Assembly (NCBI GenBank): GCA_046328335.1
Contig: JAXLWU010000007.1
Location: 62,001 to 126,000 of the forward strand
Source of the DNA: JACCXM01 sp046328335
Lineage (GTDB): Bacteria; Chloroflexota; Chloroflexia; Thermomicrobiales; UBA6265
DNA: 64,000 bases
Direction: 5' to 3'
Shown: one piece after another, positions 32,255-41,645 of the stretch
Position numbering within the stretch: position 1 is the first letter of the stretch
Layout of the letters: the number at the start of each line of letters is the position of its first letter
Notes under the pieces: model-generated
Seen by the model: the letters and a program-made list of their open reading frames with translations, nothing else
The model's database searches: none
Told to the model about the DNA's origin: nothing
Position numbers and translations under genes: made by a program

Positions 32255-33073
32255 TTACGAAGGAAAATCGCGGCGAACGAAAACGACCAGACCGGCGATC
32301 ATCGTGACCAGGCCGACTAGCGCAAGCGTCGCGATGTCGGCGATATTGATCTCGCCGCTGACGAGGGCTTTGCTGGGTTCGTAGTAGTTGAACAGCGACA
32401 GCACGGTCCAGCGCTGCAATGGTTTCCAGACACCGGCGAAATAGTCGATGAAATAGGAAATCACCAACACGCCGATGGCCCAGCCAATGACTCGGCCGGA
32501 TGAGGACGCGGTGGCGCTGAAGAGCAGACTCAACCCGCCAATCGACCAGAAAAGGGCCAGGCCGGCAACGGCAACGGCGAAGAAGTGGGCGATTTCCATC
32601 GTGCCGGGCTGCGCGTAGGAGAGGCCGGCGATCATACCGAGCGGTCCCGCCAGGCAGAGGAGCAGACAAATGAGGATCACGCCGGCCACGCGTGAGCCGT
32701 AGACCGCCCCGCGGGATATCGGCCGCGAGAGCGGCAATTGGATGGAGCCGCGGTCCATTTCACCAGCCAGGGAGCGCGCGCTGAACCCGACAACCGCCGC
32801 GCCGGCGAGAACCAGATAGAGCGGGTGGGTGAACCCGAGCGAGAGATAACCGGCGAGTCCGGACAGCGCCAGAAACTCCGGCCGCGTCCGGGCAAACGCC
32901 TGGAGCGCGGGCGGAATCCGCTCCATGATGGCGTTGAGCCCGGCCGCGCCGCCGAAGGACGCGATCACCACCGGCTGGATGAACTCGAAGATGGCGATGC
33001 CGAGCAGGAGCGCGATCAGCCCTGGTAGACCCTGGCGGAGCGCGCGGGCGGTCATTCGCGGCGCTGCCGTCAT
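32255..33073 (-). CDS. ABC-2 type exporter permease
   Basis: A 272-residue membrane protein with about six hydrophobic segments. The segment GSIQLPLSRPISRGAVYGSRVAGVILICLLL is typical of ABC-2 permeases of the BcrB/NatB kind. It overlaps the 3' end of the ATPase gene by four bases (ATGA), so the two subunits are translationally coupled. The pair may export a drug, ion or lipid; the cargo is unknown. Confidence 0.85.
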   Translation of the reverse strand: MTAAPRMTARALRQGLPGLIALLLGIAIFEFIQPVVIASFGGAAGLNAIMERIPPALQAFARTRPEFLALSGLAGYLSLGFTHPLYLVLAGAAVVGFSARSLAGEMDRGSIQLPLSRPISRGAVYGSRVAGVILICLLLCLAGPLGMIAGLSYAQPGTMEIAHFFAVAVAGLALFWSIGGLSLLFSATASSSGRVIGWAIGVLVISYFIDYFAGVWKPLQRWTVLSLFNYYEPSKALVSGEINIADIATLALVGLVTMIAGLVVFVRRDFPS

Positions 33074-34041
33074 CGCTCGACCGCTACCGCTTCTGGCGCC
33101 GATGTGTGCAGGCGCATCGCCGGTTCCTCTCCCACCGCTGGGGAGAGGTCGTAGAAGCCGAGGAAGATGTCGTCAAGCCGTGGTTGTGGCAAGAGCAGGT
33201 CGCGGACATCGTGCCGCGTGCCCAGGAACTGGAGCAGCGGCACCACGCTGCCGTCGATGGCGAGGATCAGGCAATTGCCATCGCGCGCGACGATCGTGAC
33301 CCCCGGCAACCGGTCCAGACCCGAGGGCGGTTCGCCCGCGAAGACGACTTCGGCCGCCCGCCGGTGCCGTCCCTTGAGGTCGCCAATCGTCTCCTCGGCG
33401 ACGATGGCACCGGCGCGGATGATGGCGACCCGTTCGCATGTCCGTTCGACCTCGGGTAGATCGTGGGACGACATGAAGATGGTCGTGCCGGCATCGCGAA
33501 GTTCGCCCAGCACCGTTTCGAAGGCGCGCTGGATCAGCGGGTCGAGTCCGTCCGTCGGCTCGTCCAGGACAAGGAGCGCGGGGGCAGTCTGGATGGCGAC
33601 GGTCAGCGCCAACTTCTGCTTCATCCCCTTCGAATAGGTGCGCAGCCGACGCCCGAGGGCATCCTGGCTGAGTTCGAGCGCTTCGAGCAAGCGCTGGCGG
33701 AGCAGGGGCGGCTTGCCGGAGAGGTGAGCGGCGTAATCGAGTTGGGCGAAGCCGCTCATGTCGTCATGGAGCGAGTCGGCCGGAACGAGGAAACCGAGAT
33801 CCTGGCGGGCTTGCACGCCGTCGCGCCAGCAATCATGTCCCCAAATCCGTGCGCTGCCGCCGCTGGGGCGGATGAAGCCCATCAGAATGCGGATCGTGGT
33901 GGTCTTGCCGGCGCCGTTTGGCCCAAGGAATCCGTAAGTGACGCCGCGTGACACGAGCAGGTCGATGCCCGCGAGGGCGGTGACGGAGCCGTAGCGCTTG
34001 GTGAGGTTGGCGGTGGCGATCGCCGGGGCGTCGTGCAGCAT
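33070..34041 (-). CDS. ABC exporter ATP-binding protein
   Basis: A 323-residue ATPase. Walker A is GPNGAGKTTT, the signature is YSKGMKQKLALTVAI, Walker B is LLVLDEPTDGLDPLI, and the switch His is in FMSSHDLPEVERTCERV. The 100-residue C-terminal extension after the ATPase core (from GRHRRAAEVVFAGEPP) matches the DUF4162-like tail found in BcrA/drug-efflux ATPases. It drives the coupled ABC-2 permease. Confidence 0.9.
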   Translation of the reverse strand: MLHDAPAIATANLTKRYGSVTALAGIDLLVSRGVTYGFLGPNGAGKTTTIRILMGFIRPSGGSARIWGHDCWRDGVQARQDLGFLVPADSLHDDMSGFAQLDYAAHLSGKPPLLRQRLLEALELSQDALGRRLRTYSKGMKQKLALTVAIQTAPALLVLDEPTDGLDPLIQRAFETVLGELRDAGTTIFMSSHDLPEVERTCERVAIIRAGAIVAEETIGDLKGRHRRAAEVVFAGEPPSGLDRLPGVTIVARDGNCLILAIDGSVVPLLQFLGTRHDVRDLLLPQPRLDDIFLGFYDLSPAVGEEPAMRLHTSAPEAVAVER

Positions 34042-34386
34042 GTCTCACCGAAGGTAGCACCGGCAGCGGCCCGTCAGCACGTGAGTTCGGTTTGGAACGA
34101 GCGGTCGAGCGTAGCGAATGCGGCGATGACGCCAATGATTCCGGGTTTCTGAAACGGCTGAAACGACCGACGGGTTGACGCCTGCCCGGCAAATGACCAG
34201 TGCAGGGTTCTGCCTCGCTGGTTCGGCTCCGTCGCGCGCAAAGTGTCGTTGCCGGCGCGAAGAGGCGTTTGAGATCCTGGTGATCCGCCTTGTCACCAGA
34301 GTTTGGTCGAGGCGACACGCCCTGCGCCGTTGGCCAAGCCGATCGATCATCCGGACCGAAACGCGCGATTCGCTCCGTCGCAGCCG
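34042..34386. other. Intergenic region without a recognised gene
   Basis: About 345 bp between the 3' end of the sigma-factor gene and the start of the ABC ATPase gene, both on the minus strand. Open frames on either strand are Arg-rich and unlike any family I recognise. I see no convincing promoter or terminator, though the ABC operon's promoter should lie here. Confidence 0.5.
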
Positions 34387-35295
34387 TTACTGATCCTCAG
34401 GCACTGCCAATTCGAGTTGCGCCAGTCGATCTGGATCGGCAATGGCGTCAATGGCGACAATTTGGCCGGACTGGATGGTGAACGTGAGGACCATCAGGAG
34501 ACGGCCACGCGGCGCCACCACCACGCCGACGGCGCCGTTGACGAGCAAGAGGCGGGCGGCCCGGGCGCGGCCGCGTATCGCCAAAGGAGCGACCGCCATA
34601 GCGCCTCGAACTTCCTGTGATTCGCTGCCCAGCGCTGGCACCGCATCCGAGCGAAAAACGACATCGGGCGCGAGGAGGGCAAGCAACCCCTCGAGATCGC
34701 CGTTGCGGGCGGCGGCGAGGAAGGCGTCGATCGCCGCTCGTTGCTGGCGCCGGTCGGCGTGATGCGCCTCGTCCTCAGGGGGCCGCTGGTCACTCGTACC
34801 GCGAACGCGGCGCCGGGCGCGGCTGGCGAGTTGCCGCGTGGCGGCCGGAGTTCGCGCCACGATTGGTGCGATCTCGTCGAATGGAATGGCAAACATGTCG
34901 TGGAGGACGAACGCCAGCCGCTCCGCGGGATCGAGCCGGTCCAGCACAACGAGCATGGCGAGACCGACCGCGTCGGCGAGCAACGCTTCCTGCTCGGGAT
35001 CAACGGAATGCCGATCAGTTGCCTGCGGCGAGTGACCCAATGCATCGAGCGACTCTTCGCGGCGTGACTTGCGCGAGCGGAGCATATCGAGACAGATGCG
35101 CGCGACCACCTGGGTCAGCCAGCCTCGCAGATTGTCCACGGCCGTGGTATCGCTGCGGCTGAAGCGGAGCCAGGTCTCCTGGACGGCATCCTCGGCCTCA
35201 CTCGCGGAGCCCAGGATGCGATAGGCAACTGATCCGAGATGGGAGCGGTTTGCCTCGAAGCAATCAGCCTGGCGTTCGTGTTTCTCCCTGTCCAT
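34387..35295 (-). CDS. ECF-type RNA polymerase sigma factor with SnoaL-like tail
   Basis: A 302-residue sigma factor of the SigJ/ECF41-like kind. Region 2 runs from HLGSVAYRILGSASEAEDAVQETWLRF to LTQVVARICLDMLRSRKSRRE. Region 4 is DRLDPAERLAFVLHDMFAIPFDEIAPIVARTPAATRQLASRARRRV. A SnoaL-like domain (residues about 185-302), FLAAARNGDLEGLLALLAPDVVFRSD, replaces an anti-sigma partner as a built-in regulator. The DGGGK motif usual for ECF41 tails is absent (SDAVPAL stands there), so it may belong to a related group. No carboxymuconolactone decarboxylase-like gene adjoins it. Confidence 0.85.
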   Translation of the reverse strand: MDREKHERQADCFEANRSHLGSVAYRILGSASEAEDAVQETWLRFSRSDTTAVDNLRGWLTQVVARICLDMLRSRKSRREESLDALGHSPQATDRHSVDPEQEALLADAVGLAMLVVLDRLDPAERLAFVLHDMFAIPFDEIAPIVARTPAATRQLASRARRRVRGTSDQRPPEDEAHHADRRQQRAAIDAFLAAARNGDLEGLLALLAPDVVFRSDAVPALGSESQEVRGAMAVAPLAIRGRARAARLLLVNGAVGVVVAPRGRLLMVLTFTIQSGQIVAIDAIADPDRLAQLELAVPEDQ

Positions 35296-35483
35296 CGTTC
35301 CAGTCTGTCACATTCCGGCGAAGCGATCCGAGATTGGACGCCGATGCGAGTATCCCGGCCTGCATGATTCCGATCGGTCATTCGGCCTCCCGGGGGTGCG
35401 GAAAGCGGACGGTTCCTGAGCCGACGCGGTCATGGCAGACTACCGGGACGCGGTTGGCGGGGGTGAGGAAAAGCGGGGATAGC

Positions 35484-36434
35484 ATGAGTGATGACACGGC
35501 GAAGGTTCTGGACACGGTTGCCATCATCGGCGCCGGGACGATGGGACGGCAAATCGCGGCCCTGGTGGCGGCCAGCGGGCGCCGGGTGCAGATGTGGGAT
35601 GCCGAGCCGCCGATGCTGGCGGCGGCGAAGGAGCGGATCGCCGAAGAGACGCGGACACAAGCGCACCTGGCGCGCTATGCCCACCATCAGTTCCGCCTGC
35701 AACCGCCTGCCGATGTCGAGGCGCTGGTGGCGCGAATCACGCCCATGACGAGCCTCGCGGACGCGCTGGCGGGAGCGGATATCGTCATCGAAGCGGTGCG
35801 GGAAGATCTGGAGACGAAGCGAACGCTGTTCGCGGAAATGTCACGGCTGGCGCTGAACGCGATTCTCACGACCAATTCGTCATCGCTGCCATCGAGCCAG
35901 ATCGCATCGGCGGTGGAGGATCCGGGGCGCTTGCTCAACACCCACTTTTTTGCGCCGATCTGGATCCGGCCGATGCTGGAACTGATGGGTTGTGGCGCGA
36001 CGAGGCCGGAGGTGATGGACGCGGTCGAGCGCTTCGGCACGTCGCTGGGATTAGTCACCGCGATCGTGCGGGGCGATAGCAAGGGGTTCATCATCAACCG
36101 GGTCTGGCGAGCGGTGAAGCGGGAGGCATTGCGGGTGGTCGACGAGGGGCATGCTGATCCCGCGGATGTCGATCGCCTCTGGATGATCTTTTTCGGCACG
36201 CCATACGGGCCGTTCGGGATCATGGACATGGTGGGGCTCGACGTGGTGGCCGATATCGAGACCTCCTACCAGAACGTCGCGACCGATCCGATGGACCAAC
36301 CGTCGCGCGTGCTGCATGGCAAGGTCGCCGGGGGTGACCTGGGAGAGAAGAGCGGGCAGGGGTTCTACCGTCATCCCGATCCGGAGTACGCGGCGGCGGA
36401 CTGGCTGCAGGGTGGTGCCGGAGCCGACGATTAA
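35484..36434 (+). CDS. 3-Hydroxyacyl-CoA dehydrogenase family protein
   Basis: A 316-residue NAD-dependent dehydrogenase. The Rossmann motif is AIIGAGTMGRQIAALVA, the catalytic-His region is NTHFFAPIWIRPMLELMG, and the C-terminal helical domain has GDSKGFIINRVWRAVKREAL, GTPYGPFGIMDMVGLDV and KSGQGFYRHPD. It would oxidise a 3-hydroxyacyl-CoA or related hydroxy acid. The start is ATG 35484; the frame is open over 200 bp upstream but without similarity. It is followed 39 bp later by an EthD-domain gene, suggesting a catabolic pair. Confidence 0.85.
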   Translation: MSDDTAKVLDTVAIIGAGTMGRQIAALVAASGRRVQMWDAEPPMLAAAKERIAEETRTQAHLARYAHHQFRLQPPADVEALVARITPMTSLADALAGADIVIEAVREDLETKRTLFAEMSRLALNAILTTNSSSLPSSQIASAVEDPGRLLNTHFFAPIWIRPMLELMGCGATRPEVMDAVERFGTSLGLVTAIVRGDSKGFIINRVWRAVKREALRVVDEGHADPADVDRLWMIFFGTPYGPFGIMDMVGLDVVADIETSYQNVATDPMDQPSRVLHGKVAGGDLGEKSGQGFYRHPDPEYAAADWLQGGAGADD

Positions 36435-36473
36435 GGCTCCACACCGGCATCCCGAAATCTGGGAGGGGTACCA

Positions 36474-36788
36474 ATGCGTCATGTCGTGTTTCTGGTGAAA
36501 AAGCGGCCGGACTTGAGCCAGGAGGAGTTTTCCCGGTTCTGGATCGACGAACACACCCCACTGACGGCGAAGGTGGCGGGGGTGGTCGCCTACCGCTGCT
36601 ACCCGGCGCTGCCAGGCCAGCCTGAATCACCATTCGAAGGAATCGCGGTACTGTCCTTCGCCGATGACGCGGCGTACGAAGCGGCCGTGGCGAGCGAAGA
36701 GTTCGCTGCCGCGCTGGCCGACGCCCCGAATTTTCAGGATACCGCCGCCACGATGTCGTTCCAGGCCGAGGAACGGATCATCGTTTGA
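36474..36788 (+). CDS. EthD-domain protein
   Basis: A 104-residue ferredoxin-like-fold protein. The start MRHVVFLVKKRPDLSQEEFSRFWIDEHTPL carries the family pattern of K-x-x-L-S-x-E-E-F, then W-x-x-x-H, with His27 conserved, and DDAAYEAAVASEEFAAALAD completes the helix. EthD-type proteins accompany monooxygenases and degradation enzymes; most have no known reaction. It likely shares a transcript with the upstream dehydrogenase. A 10-bp hairpin lies beyond it. Confidence 0.8.
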   Translation: MRHVVFLVKKRPDLSQEEFSRFWIDEHTPLTAKVAGVVAYRCYPALPGQPESPFEGIAVLSFADDAAYEAAVASEEFAAALADAPNFQDTAATMSFQAEERIIV

Positions 36789-36934
36789 TGTTGAGAGTGG
36801 TGGGGCGCTTCGGGTTTCTGGGGAGAGTTATGGTCGTCATCGAGCGCGTTCTCAGCCGAACGAGTGCCCTCCCCACACCCCTTGCAAGTTCCAAGAGCGC
36901 CGACGTCGTATGGTCGGGGCGGCGGATTTGCCCG

Positions 36935-36956
36935 CTCTCCGGTTCCAACCGGAGAG
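36935..36956. terminator. Hairpin in a convergent gap, possible bidirectional terminator
   Basis: CTCTCCGGTT at 36935-36944 and AACCGGAGAG at 36947-36956 are perfectly complementary. The hairpin lies between the EthD gene (+) and the glycosyltransferase gene (-). There is no long T-run on either side. The remaining 275-bp gap shows no gene. Confidence 0.4.
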
Positions 36957-37063
36957 TGGCTTGTCGGTGATGTCCCGGCCATGATTCAGGCACGAGTCGG
37001 TTGAATCATGCGAATCGTCATCGGGAGCGGGGCCCACGTCGCCAGCGTTCGCGGTTGGCGGTG

Positions 37064-38986
37064 CTACTCGGCCAATACGGGGATGCGTGATTTCGTTTGG
37101 GCGCGGGTTCTGGGCAGGGACGAAATTCGTGTTCCGAGCCGCGGCGCCGACGCGATCACCTGGCGGAAAAAGGCGATCAGGTCGTCGGCATGGGTGTCGA
37201 ACATGAACGACTCCCGCTGTTGCCAGACGGAATCGCGGATCTGCTGCATCCGCAGCTGATCGCGGAGTTGCGCCGCGAGATCGGGGATCGACTCGTAGAA
37301 GACCCCGAGATCGCGCTCGCGCGCCAGCGTTTGACTGGCAACACGGGCGCCGGGGTTGGCGCGCTGGATCATGGGGAGTCCGGCAACGGCGAGCGTGGCA
37401 ATCCGGGCCGGGTAGTTGAGATCGTCCCAGTCAGCGCGGCGTAGATCGCCGCCATTGTGACTCTCGAAGCCATGCAGCCAACCGGCGTCGTACCGGCCAA
37501 ACTCCTCGACCCAACGCTCCTGATCCGCGTTCGGATGGAGATGGAGGTGATCCGGCGCCAGGCCGCGCGTGCGGGCGATCCAGGCATGCCATTGATCCTG
37601 GGTGAAATCACCATAGAAGTGGAGATGGACACCGCAGGCGGCGAGTTCAGCGACGGTTTCGGGATGAAGCCCGATAGGGCGGCCGGGAACGACGGTGTGC
37701 AATTCACCGCGTTCATCGACGATCCGGGCCGGACGCGGGTTGTCGAACCAGTCCCGCTTAGGCAGATCGCCATCGAGCGACCACGAGGGTTTGGTCCCGC
37801 CAAGACCGGGGAGGATCGTCTCGAACCATTCCAGCATTTCAGGTGACGAGGTAATCAACCCGTCAGCGCCGGCGCAGAGGGAGATGAGGTCGTCCCAGCA
37901 ACCATGCTCCAGGCAGATGAACGGACCCTCTTTGAAGTGCCAGACGAACGGGATGCCGGGGGTGCTGGCGAGTACCCGCGCCGCAAATGGCACTGCCTGC
38001 CAGTTGAGCAGCGCGTAGATCACGTCTGGTTGGATGCGCCGGACTTCTCCCTGCCAGTTCGTGGGGTCGAGGTCGCGGACATGGCCGAAGGGGAGGGGAC
38101 CGACGCTGTTGTACCAGTACGGATTCGGCATCCAGAGACCGAAGAGTTGGTGGCCGCGCTCTTCCAGCGCCAGCACGCGATCGGCGTTGTACGCGAGTTC
38201 CCCGACCAGGAGGATCTTCAGTCCGTCTGGCGCCGGCGGGGTGTCGGGGCGCTCGCGCATCGCGCGGAACCGGGATGCTTCGTCGATGAAGTTGCCGCGC
38301 GTGGTGTGGACAATGAGCGGGTCCGCGACCCGGTGGTAAGAGCGGTAGGTGTTGAGCCCGCCCAACGGCTCGCGCAGGCGCTTATGCCGCTGCGCGGGGT
38401 GATCGACCCATTCGCAGGTCACCAACCCTGTGCCGGCGCTCGGCCCGCGCTCGCGCAACCGGGACCAGAGCATGCGGTCGAGATCGTCCGTGGTCAACGC
38501 CGATCGCTCCAACCAGCGGTCCTCAGCGCGCCGGTGCATGACCTGGACGAGTTGCAGCGGATCGCCATCGATCTGTCCCACCGCCCGCTTGTTGTAGTGA
38601 TGCTTCACGCCCGAAAAGGCGAGCATCAATGTTGGCTGGCGCACGAACAGATCGCGCAGGCTCGAAAGATGATCGGGGTACCAGACATCATCTGAAGGCA
38701 GATAGGCAATCAGATCGGCGCGGCTGGCATCGATCCCGGCGTTGAGCGCTCGCCCCAAGCCCTCGTTCCGGGAAAAGCGAATGACGCGCACCCGGGGGTC
38801 GAAGCGGTAGCGGGAGAGTACCTGCTGGGTATCGTCCGGCGAGCCGTCATCGATGACGATCAGTTCCCAATCACTCGCCGTCTGCGCGAACAGACTGTCG
38901 AGCGCGCGGGGCAGGAACGATGCCTGGCGATAGGTCGGCATGATGACGCTGACACGGGGACGGCCGTTGGTCGCAGGGCTAGTCAT
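37064..38986 (-). CDS. Two-domain glycosyltransferase (GT2 plus GT-B-like)
   Basis: A 640-residue fusion. Residues about 10-240 are a GT-A family 2 domain: VSVIMPTYRQASFLPRALDSL, ELIVIDDGSPDDTQQVL and the DxD-type YLPSDDVWYPDHL. From about residue 270, starting KILLVGELAYNADRVLALEERGHQLFGLW, a GT-B-like domain follows with PGIPFVWHFKEGPFICLEHGC and the C-terminal LNYPARIATLAVAGLPMIQRANPG. It probably adds two sugars to a cell-surface glycan or modifies one with a composite linkage. Its start overlaps the upstream GT2 gene by 8 bp, so both act in one pathway. No export gene for the glycan is near. Confidence 0.82.
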   Translation of the reverse strand: MTSPATNGRPRVSVIMPTYRQASFLPRALDSLFAQTASDWELIVIDDGSPDDTQQVLSRYRFDPRVRVIRFSRNEGLGRALNAGIDASRADLIAYLPSDDVWYPDHLSSLRDLFVRQPTLMLAFSGVKHHYNKRAVGQIDGDPLQLVQVMHRRAEDRWLERSALTTDDLDRMLWSRLRERGPSAGTGLVTCEWVDHPAQRHKRLREPLGGLNTYRSYHRVADPLIVHTTRGNFIDEASRFRAMRERPDTPPAPDGLKILLVGELAYNADRVLALEERGHQLFGLWMPNPYWYNSVGPLPFGHVRDLDPTNWQGEVRRIQPDVIYALLNWQAVPFAARVLASTPGIPFVWHFKEGPFICLEHGCWDDLISLCAGADGLITSSPEMLEWFETILPGLGGTKPSWSLDGDLPKRDWFDNPRPARIVDERGELHTVVPGRPIGLHPETVAELAACGVHLHFYGDFTQDQWHAWIARTRGLAPDHLHLHPNADQERWVEEFGRYDAGWLHGFESHNGGDLRRADWDDLNYPARIATLAVAGLPMIQRANPGARVASQTLARERDLGVFYESIPDLAAQLRDQLRMQQIRDSVWQQRESFMFDTHADDLIAFFRQVIASAPRLGTRISSLPRTRAQTKSRIPVLAE

Positions 38987-39866
38987 GGATGGCGGCTACT
39001 TCCTTTCCATCTGTTTGAATGGCAGTCAGCGGGCCGTCGGAACCGTTCAGACGGGCGCTGAGCGAGTCGAAAAGCGCTGTCGCGTTGTGAGTGCGGTCGG
39101 GGACGTTGGTGGGGAGACCGAGATGGTAGGTTCCCGCCGGCAGCAGACCACAGCCGCCGAATCGGTTCAGCAGCAAGAACTGCACGACCACTTCCTCTCC
39201 GGCGTGATTGGGCGGCAGTTCGTGCCACCAGGCAAAGCCGCCGACGGCGAGGAGTTTTTCCCGATCGAACAGGACGTTGGCGCCGCCAACCCAGGCTACC
39301 TTGTAGCGCACCGTGCCGCGATCGGGAGCGAGTTGCTGTTCGAGATGGAGCGGATTCGCCGCATTGTTGACGCTGATGCGTTGCCAGGGAATTCCGCTGC
39401 TGTCGAACTGCTCCGGGACTACCGGACCGCTCCAGACTTCGATCTGCTGCTGATGCGGGCGAATGTCATCCAGGTAATCGAGCCCCGTGGCTGGACAGCC
39501 GACAAAGCCACAGCGTTCGTGCTGAATCACGCCGAGCATGCGCTCCATGGTGTCGGGTTCGAGCAGCACGTCGTCGTCCAGGTAGTGGACATAGCGGGCG
39601 TTGGCGCGGGTGAGCAGGAAATGGCGCTGCTCGGCCATGCCTTGCCGGGGCAGATGGCGATGGACCTCGACCAAGTGGCCATGCCAGCGGAGCGCGTCGA
39701 GCAGGGTCCGAATTTCGCGGTCCTCCATGTAGGTCTCGTCGTCTGTGGTCTGATCGGAGATGACAACGCGGAAATCGCGAAAGGTCTGGCTGAAGAGACT
39801 GGCCAGGACGACCGCCAGCCCGGTCTTGCGACTACAGGTAGGAATCAGCACATCGACGAGGGGCAC
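38979..39866 (-). CDS. Glycosyltransferase family 2
   Basis: A 295-residue GT-A enzyme. PLVDVLIPTCSRKTGLAVVLASLFSQT, the nucleotide-binding VVISDQTTDDE, and the metal motif ARYVHYLDDDVLLEPD define family 2. A later VAWVGGANVLFDREKLLAVGGF forms the acceptor-side wall. It is translated with the overlapping two-domain glycosyltransferase downstream. Sugar donor and acceptor cannot be inferred. Confidence 0.85.
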   Translation of the reverse strand: MPLVDVLIPTCSRKTGLAVVLASLFSQTFRDFRVVISDQTTDDETYMEDREIRTLLDALRWHGHLVEVHRHLPRQGMAEQRHFLLTRANARYVHYLDDDVLLEPDTMERMLGVIQHERCGFVGCPATGLDYLDDIRPHQQQIEVWSGPVVPEQFDSSGIPWQRISVNNAANPLHLEQQLAPDRGTVRYKVAWVGGANVLFDREKLLAVGGFAWWHELPPNHAGEEVVVQFLLLNRFGGCGLLPAGTYHLGLPTNVPDRTHNATALFDSLSARLNGSDGPLTAIQTDGKEVAAIHD

Positions 39867-40052
39867 GAATTCACCTCACGCATCCAGGTTTGGGGCGCCT
39901 TCTTCGTCATGGGGGTATCGTCTGCGGAACGCCGCAACGAACCGTTGGCGATGTCCTGGATTGGCAAGAACCGGACCAGCGCGGCCGCCTGATATGATCG
40001 AGGCCGCTCGCGGGTGTGGCAGCCGATCGTTGTCGAACAGGAAGGATCACGG

Positions 40053-41597
40053 ATGGCGGGAGATCTGCTCCTTGGCGTGGACATTGGCACCTACAGTGCC
40101 AAGGGCGTGCTCTGCTCCCCATTCGGCGAGGTCCTGGCCGAGGCCACGATCGAACATGGCTTGAGCCTGCCGCGTCCGGGTTGGGCTGAGCACGATCCCG
40201 ACGCCATCTGGTGGGGCGAGTTCGTCGGCCTGACGAAAATGCTGCTTGGCGACCGGTTTCGCGGCGAGGATGTCGGTGGGGTCGCCGTCAGTGCTATCGG
40301 CGCGTGCGTCTTGCCGGTCGATGCGGACGGACGCCCACTGCGCGCGGGGATTCTCTACGGAATCGACACCCGCGCATCCGACGAGATTGCCTGGCTCAAC
40401 GACCACTTCGGCGAGGGGGCGATGTTCGACCTGGGCGGGATGGCGCTTACCTCACAGGCGATCGGTCCCAAGATCCTCTGGATGAAGCGGCGGGAATCGG
40501 AGGTCTACGCCGCCACCCACCAACTGCTGGCGTCGTCGTCGTACATGGTCCATCGCCTGACGGGCGAGTACGTGATGGATTACCACACGGCCTCGTACTA
40601 CAACCCACTTTTCGATCTGCGAAACCTGCGTTGGGATGAACGGTTCGCCGCACCGATCGTCGGTCTGGACCGCTTGCCGCGGCTCCTCTGGTCAGACGAG
40701 ATCGCGGGAGAGGTGACGGCGGCGGCCGCCGCTGAGACTGGCCTCAAGCAAGGGACCCCCGTCACGGCGGGAACGATCGACGCGGCGGCGGAGGCGGTCA
40801 GCGTCGGCGTGGTCGATCCCGGCGACATGATGGTGATGTACGGCACCACCATGTTCATCATCCATGTCACCGCGGAACCGGTGCCCGATCCGCGGATGTG
40901 GGCGACGGTCTTTTGCCTGCCAGGTAGGTACACCATCGACGGAGGGATGTCGACCACCGGGGCTCTCACACGGTGGTTTCGCGACCAGTTTGGACAGGAA
41001 GAACTGGCGGCGGAGGCGACGGGAGGACCGAATGCGTACGCCGCAATGGCCGACGCCGCGGGCGCTGTTCCTCCTGGCGCAGACGGGTTGATTTGCCTCC
41101 CGTATTTTGCCGGTGAGCGCACGCCGATCAACGATCCCGATGCCCGCGGCGTCTATGCCGGCCTCACTCTCTCCCACACGAAGGCCCATCTCTACCGGGC
41201 GAGCCTGGAAGGAACCGCGTACGGCGTACGGCATAACCTGGAGACAATGGCGGCAATGGGAGCGCCGCCGAAGCGGCTGATCGCGGTCGGTGGTGGGGCG
41301 AAGAATCCCCTTTGGCTGCAAATCGTCTCGGATGTCACCGGATTGCCGCAGGATGTGCCGGAGCGGACGATCGGCGCGTCGTATGGGGACGCATTCATGG
41401 CCGGGCTGGCGACGAACATCATCCCCGATCTCGGCGCACTGCAGCGAGACTGGGTGACGATGCGGATGAAACTGGAACCACGCTCCGATCTGCGCCCGGT
41501 ATACGACGCGTACTACGATGTGTACCGGGGTCTTTACGAATCGGCCAAGGATCAGCTGCACGCGTTGGCAAGGCTTGGGGCAGCCGGAGCGGAGTGA
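40053..41597 (+). CDS. FGGY-family carbohydrate kinase (xylulokinase-like)
   Basis: A 514-residue kinase with the FGGY fold. The phosphate 1 motif is LLLGVDIGTYSAKGVLC; HDPDAIWWGEF and ASSSYMVHRLTGEYVMDYHTASYY follow. The catalytic Asp is in AGTIDAAAEAVSVG, and the adenosine motif is IAVGGGAKNPLWLQIVSDVTG. It phosphorylates a pentulose or polyol; similarity is strongest to xylulokinases. ATG 40053 follows AGGAAGGA. The nearby ribulose-phosphate epimerase would channel a xylulose- or ribulose-5-phosphate product into the pentose phosphate pathway, although that gene faces the other way. Confidence 0.87.
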   Translation: MAGDLLLGVDIGTYSAKGVLCSPFGEVLAEATIEHGLSLPRPGWAEHDPDAIWWGEFVGLTKMLLGDRFRGEDVGGVAVSAIGACVLPVDADGRPLRAGILYGIDTRASDEIAWLNDHFGEGAMFDLGGMALTSQAIGPKILWMKRRESEVYAATHQLLASSSYMVHRLTGEYVMDYHTASYYNPLFDLRNLRWDERFAAPIVGLDRLPRLLWSDEIAGEVTAAAAAETGLKQGTPVTAGTIDAAAEAVSVGVVDPGDMMVMYGTTMFIIHVTAEPVPDPRMWATVFCLPGRYTIDGGMSTTGALTRWFRDQFGQEELAAEATGGPNAYAAMADAAGAVPPGADGLICLPYFAGERTPINDPDARGVYAGLTLSHTKAHLYRASLEGTAYGVRHNLETMAAMGAPPKRLIAVGGGAKNPLWLQIVSDVTGLPQDVPERTIGASYGDAFMAGLATNIIPDLGALQRDWVTMRMKLEPRSDLRPVYDAYYDVYRGLYESAKDQLHALARLGAAGAE

Positions 41598-41645
41598 GCC
41601 GATTGCAGGGGGTGCCGGGATGCTGAGCGTTGGGCAGTAGCAATG

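Noticed and set aside
34045..34350. A 101-codon minus-strand frame in the gap before the ABC ATPase
   Set aside because: Arg-rich, no similarity and no ribosome-binding site; probably chance in GC-rich DNA.
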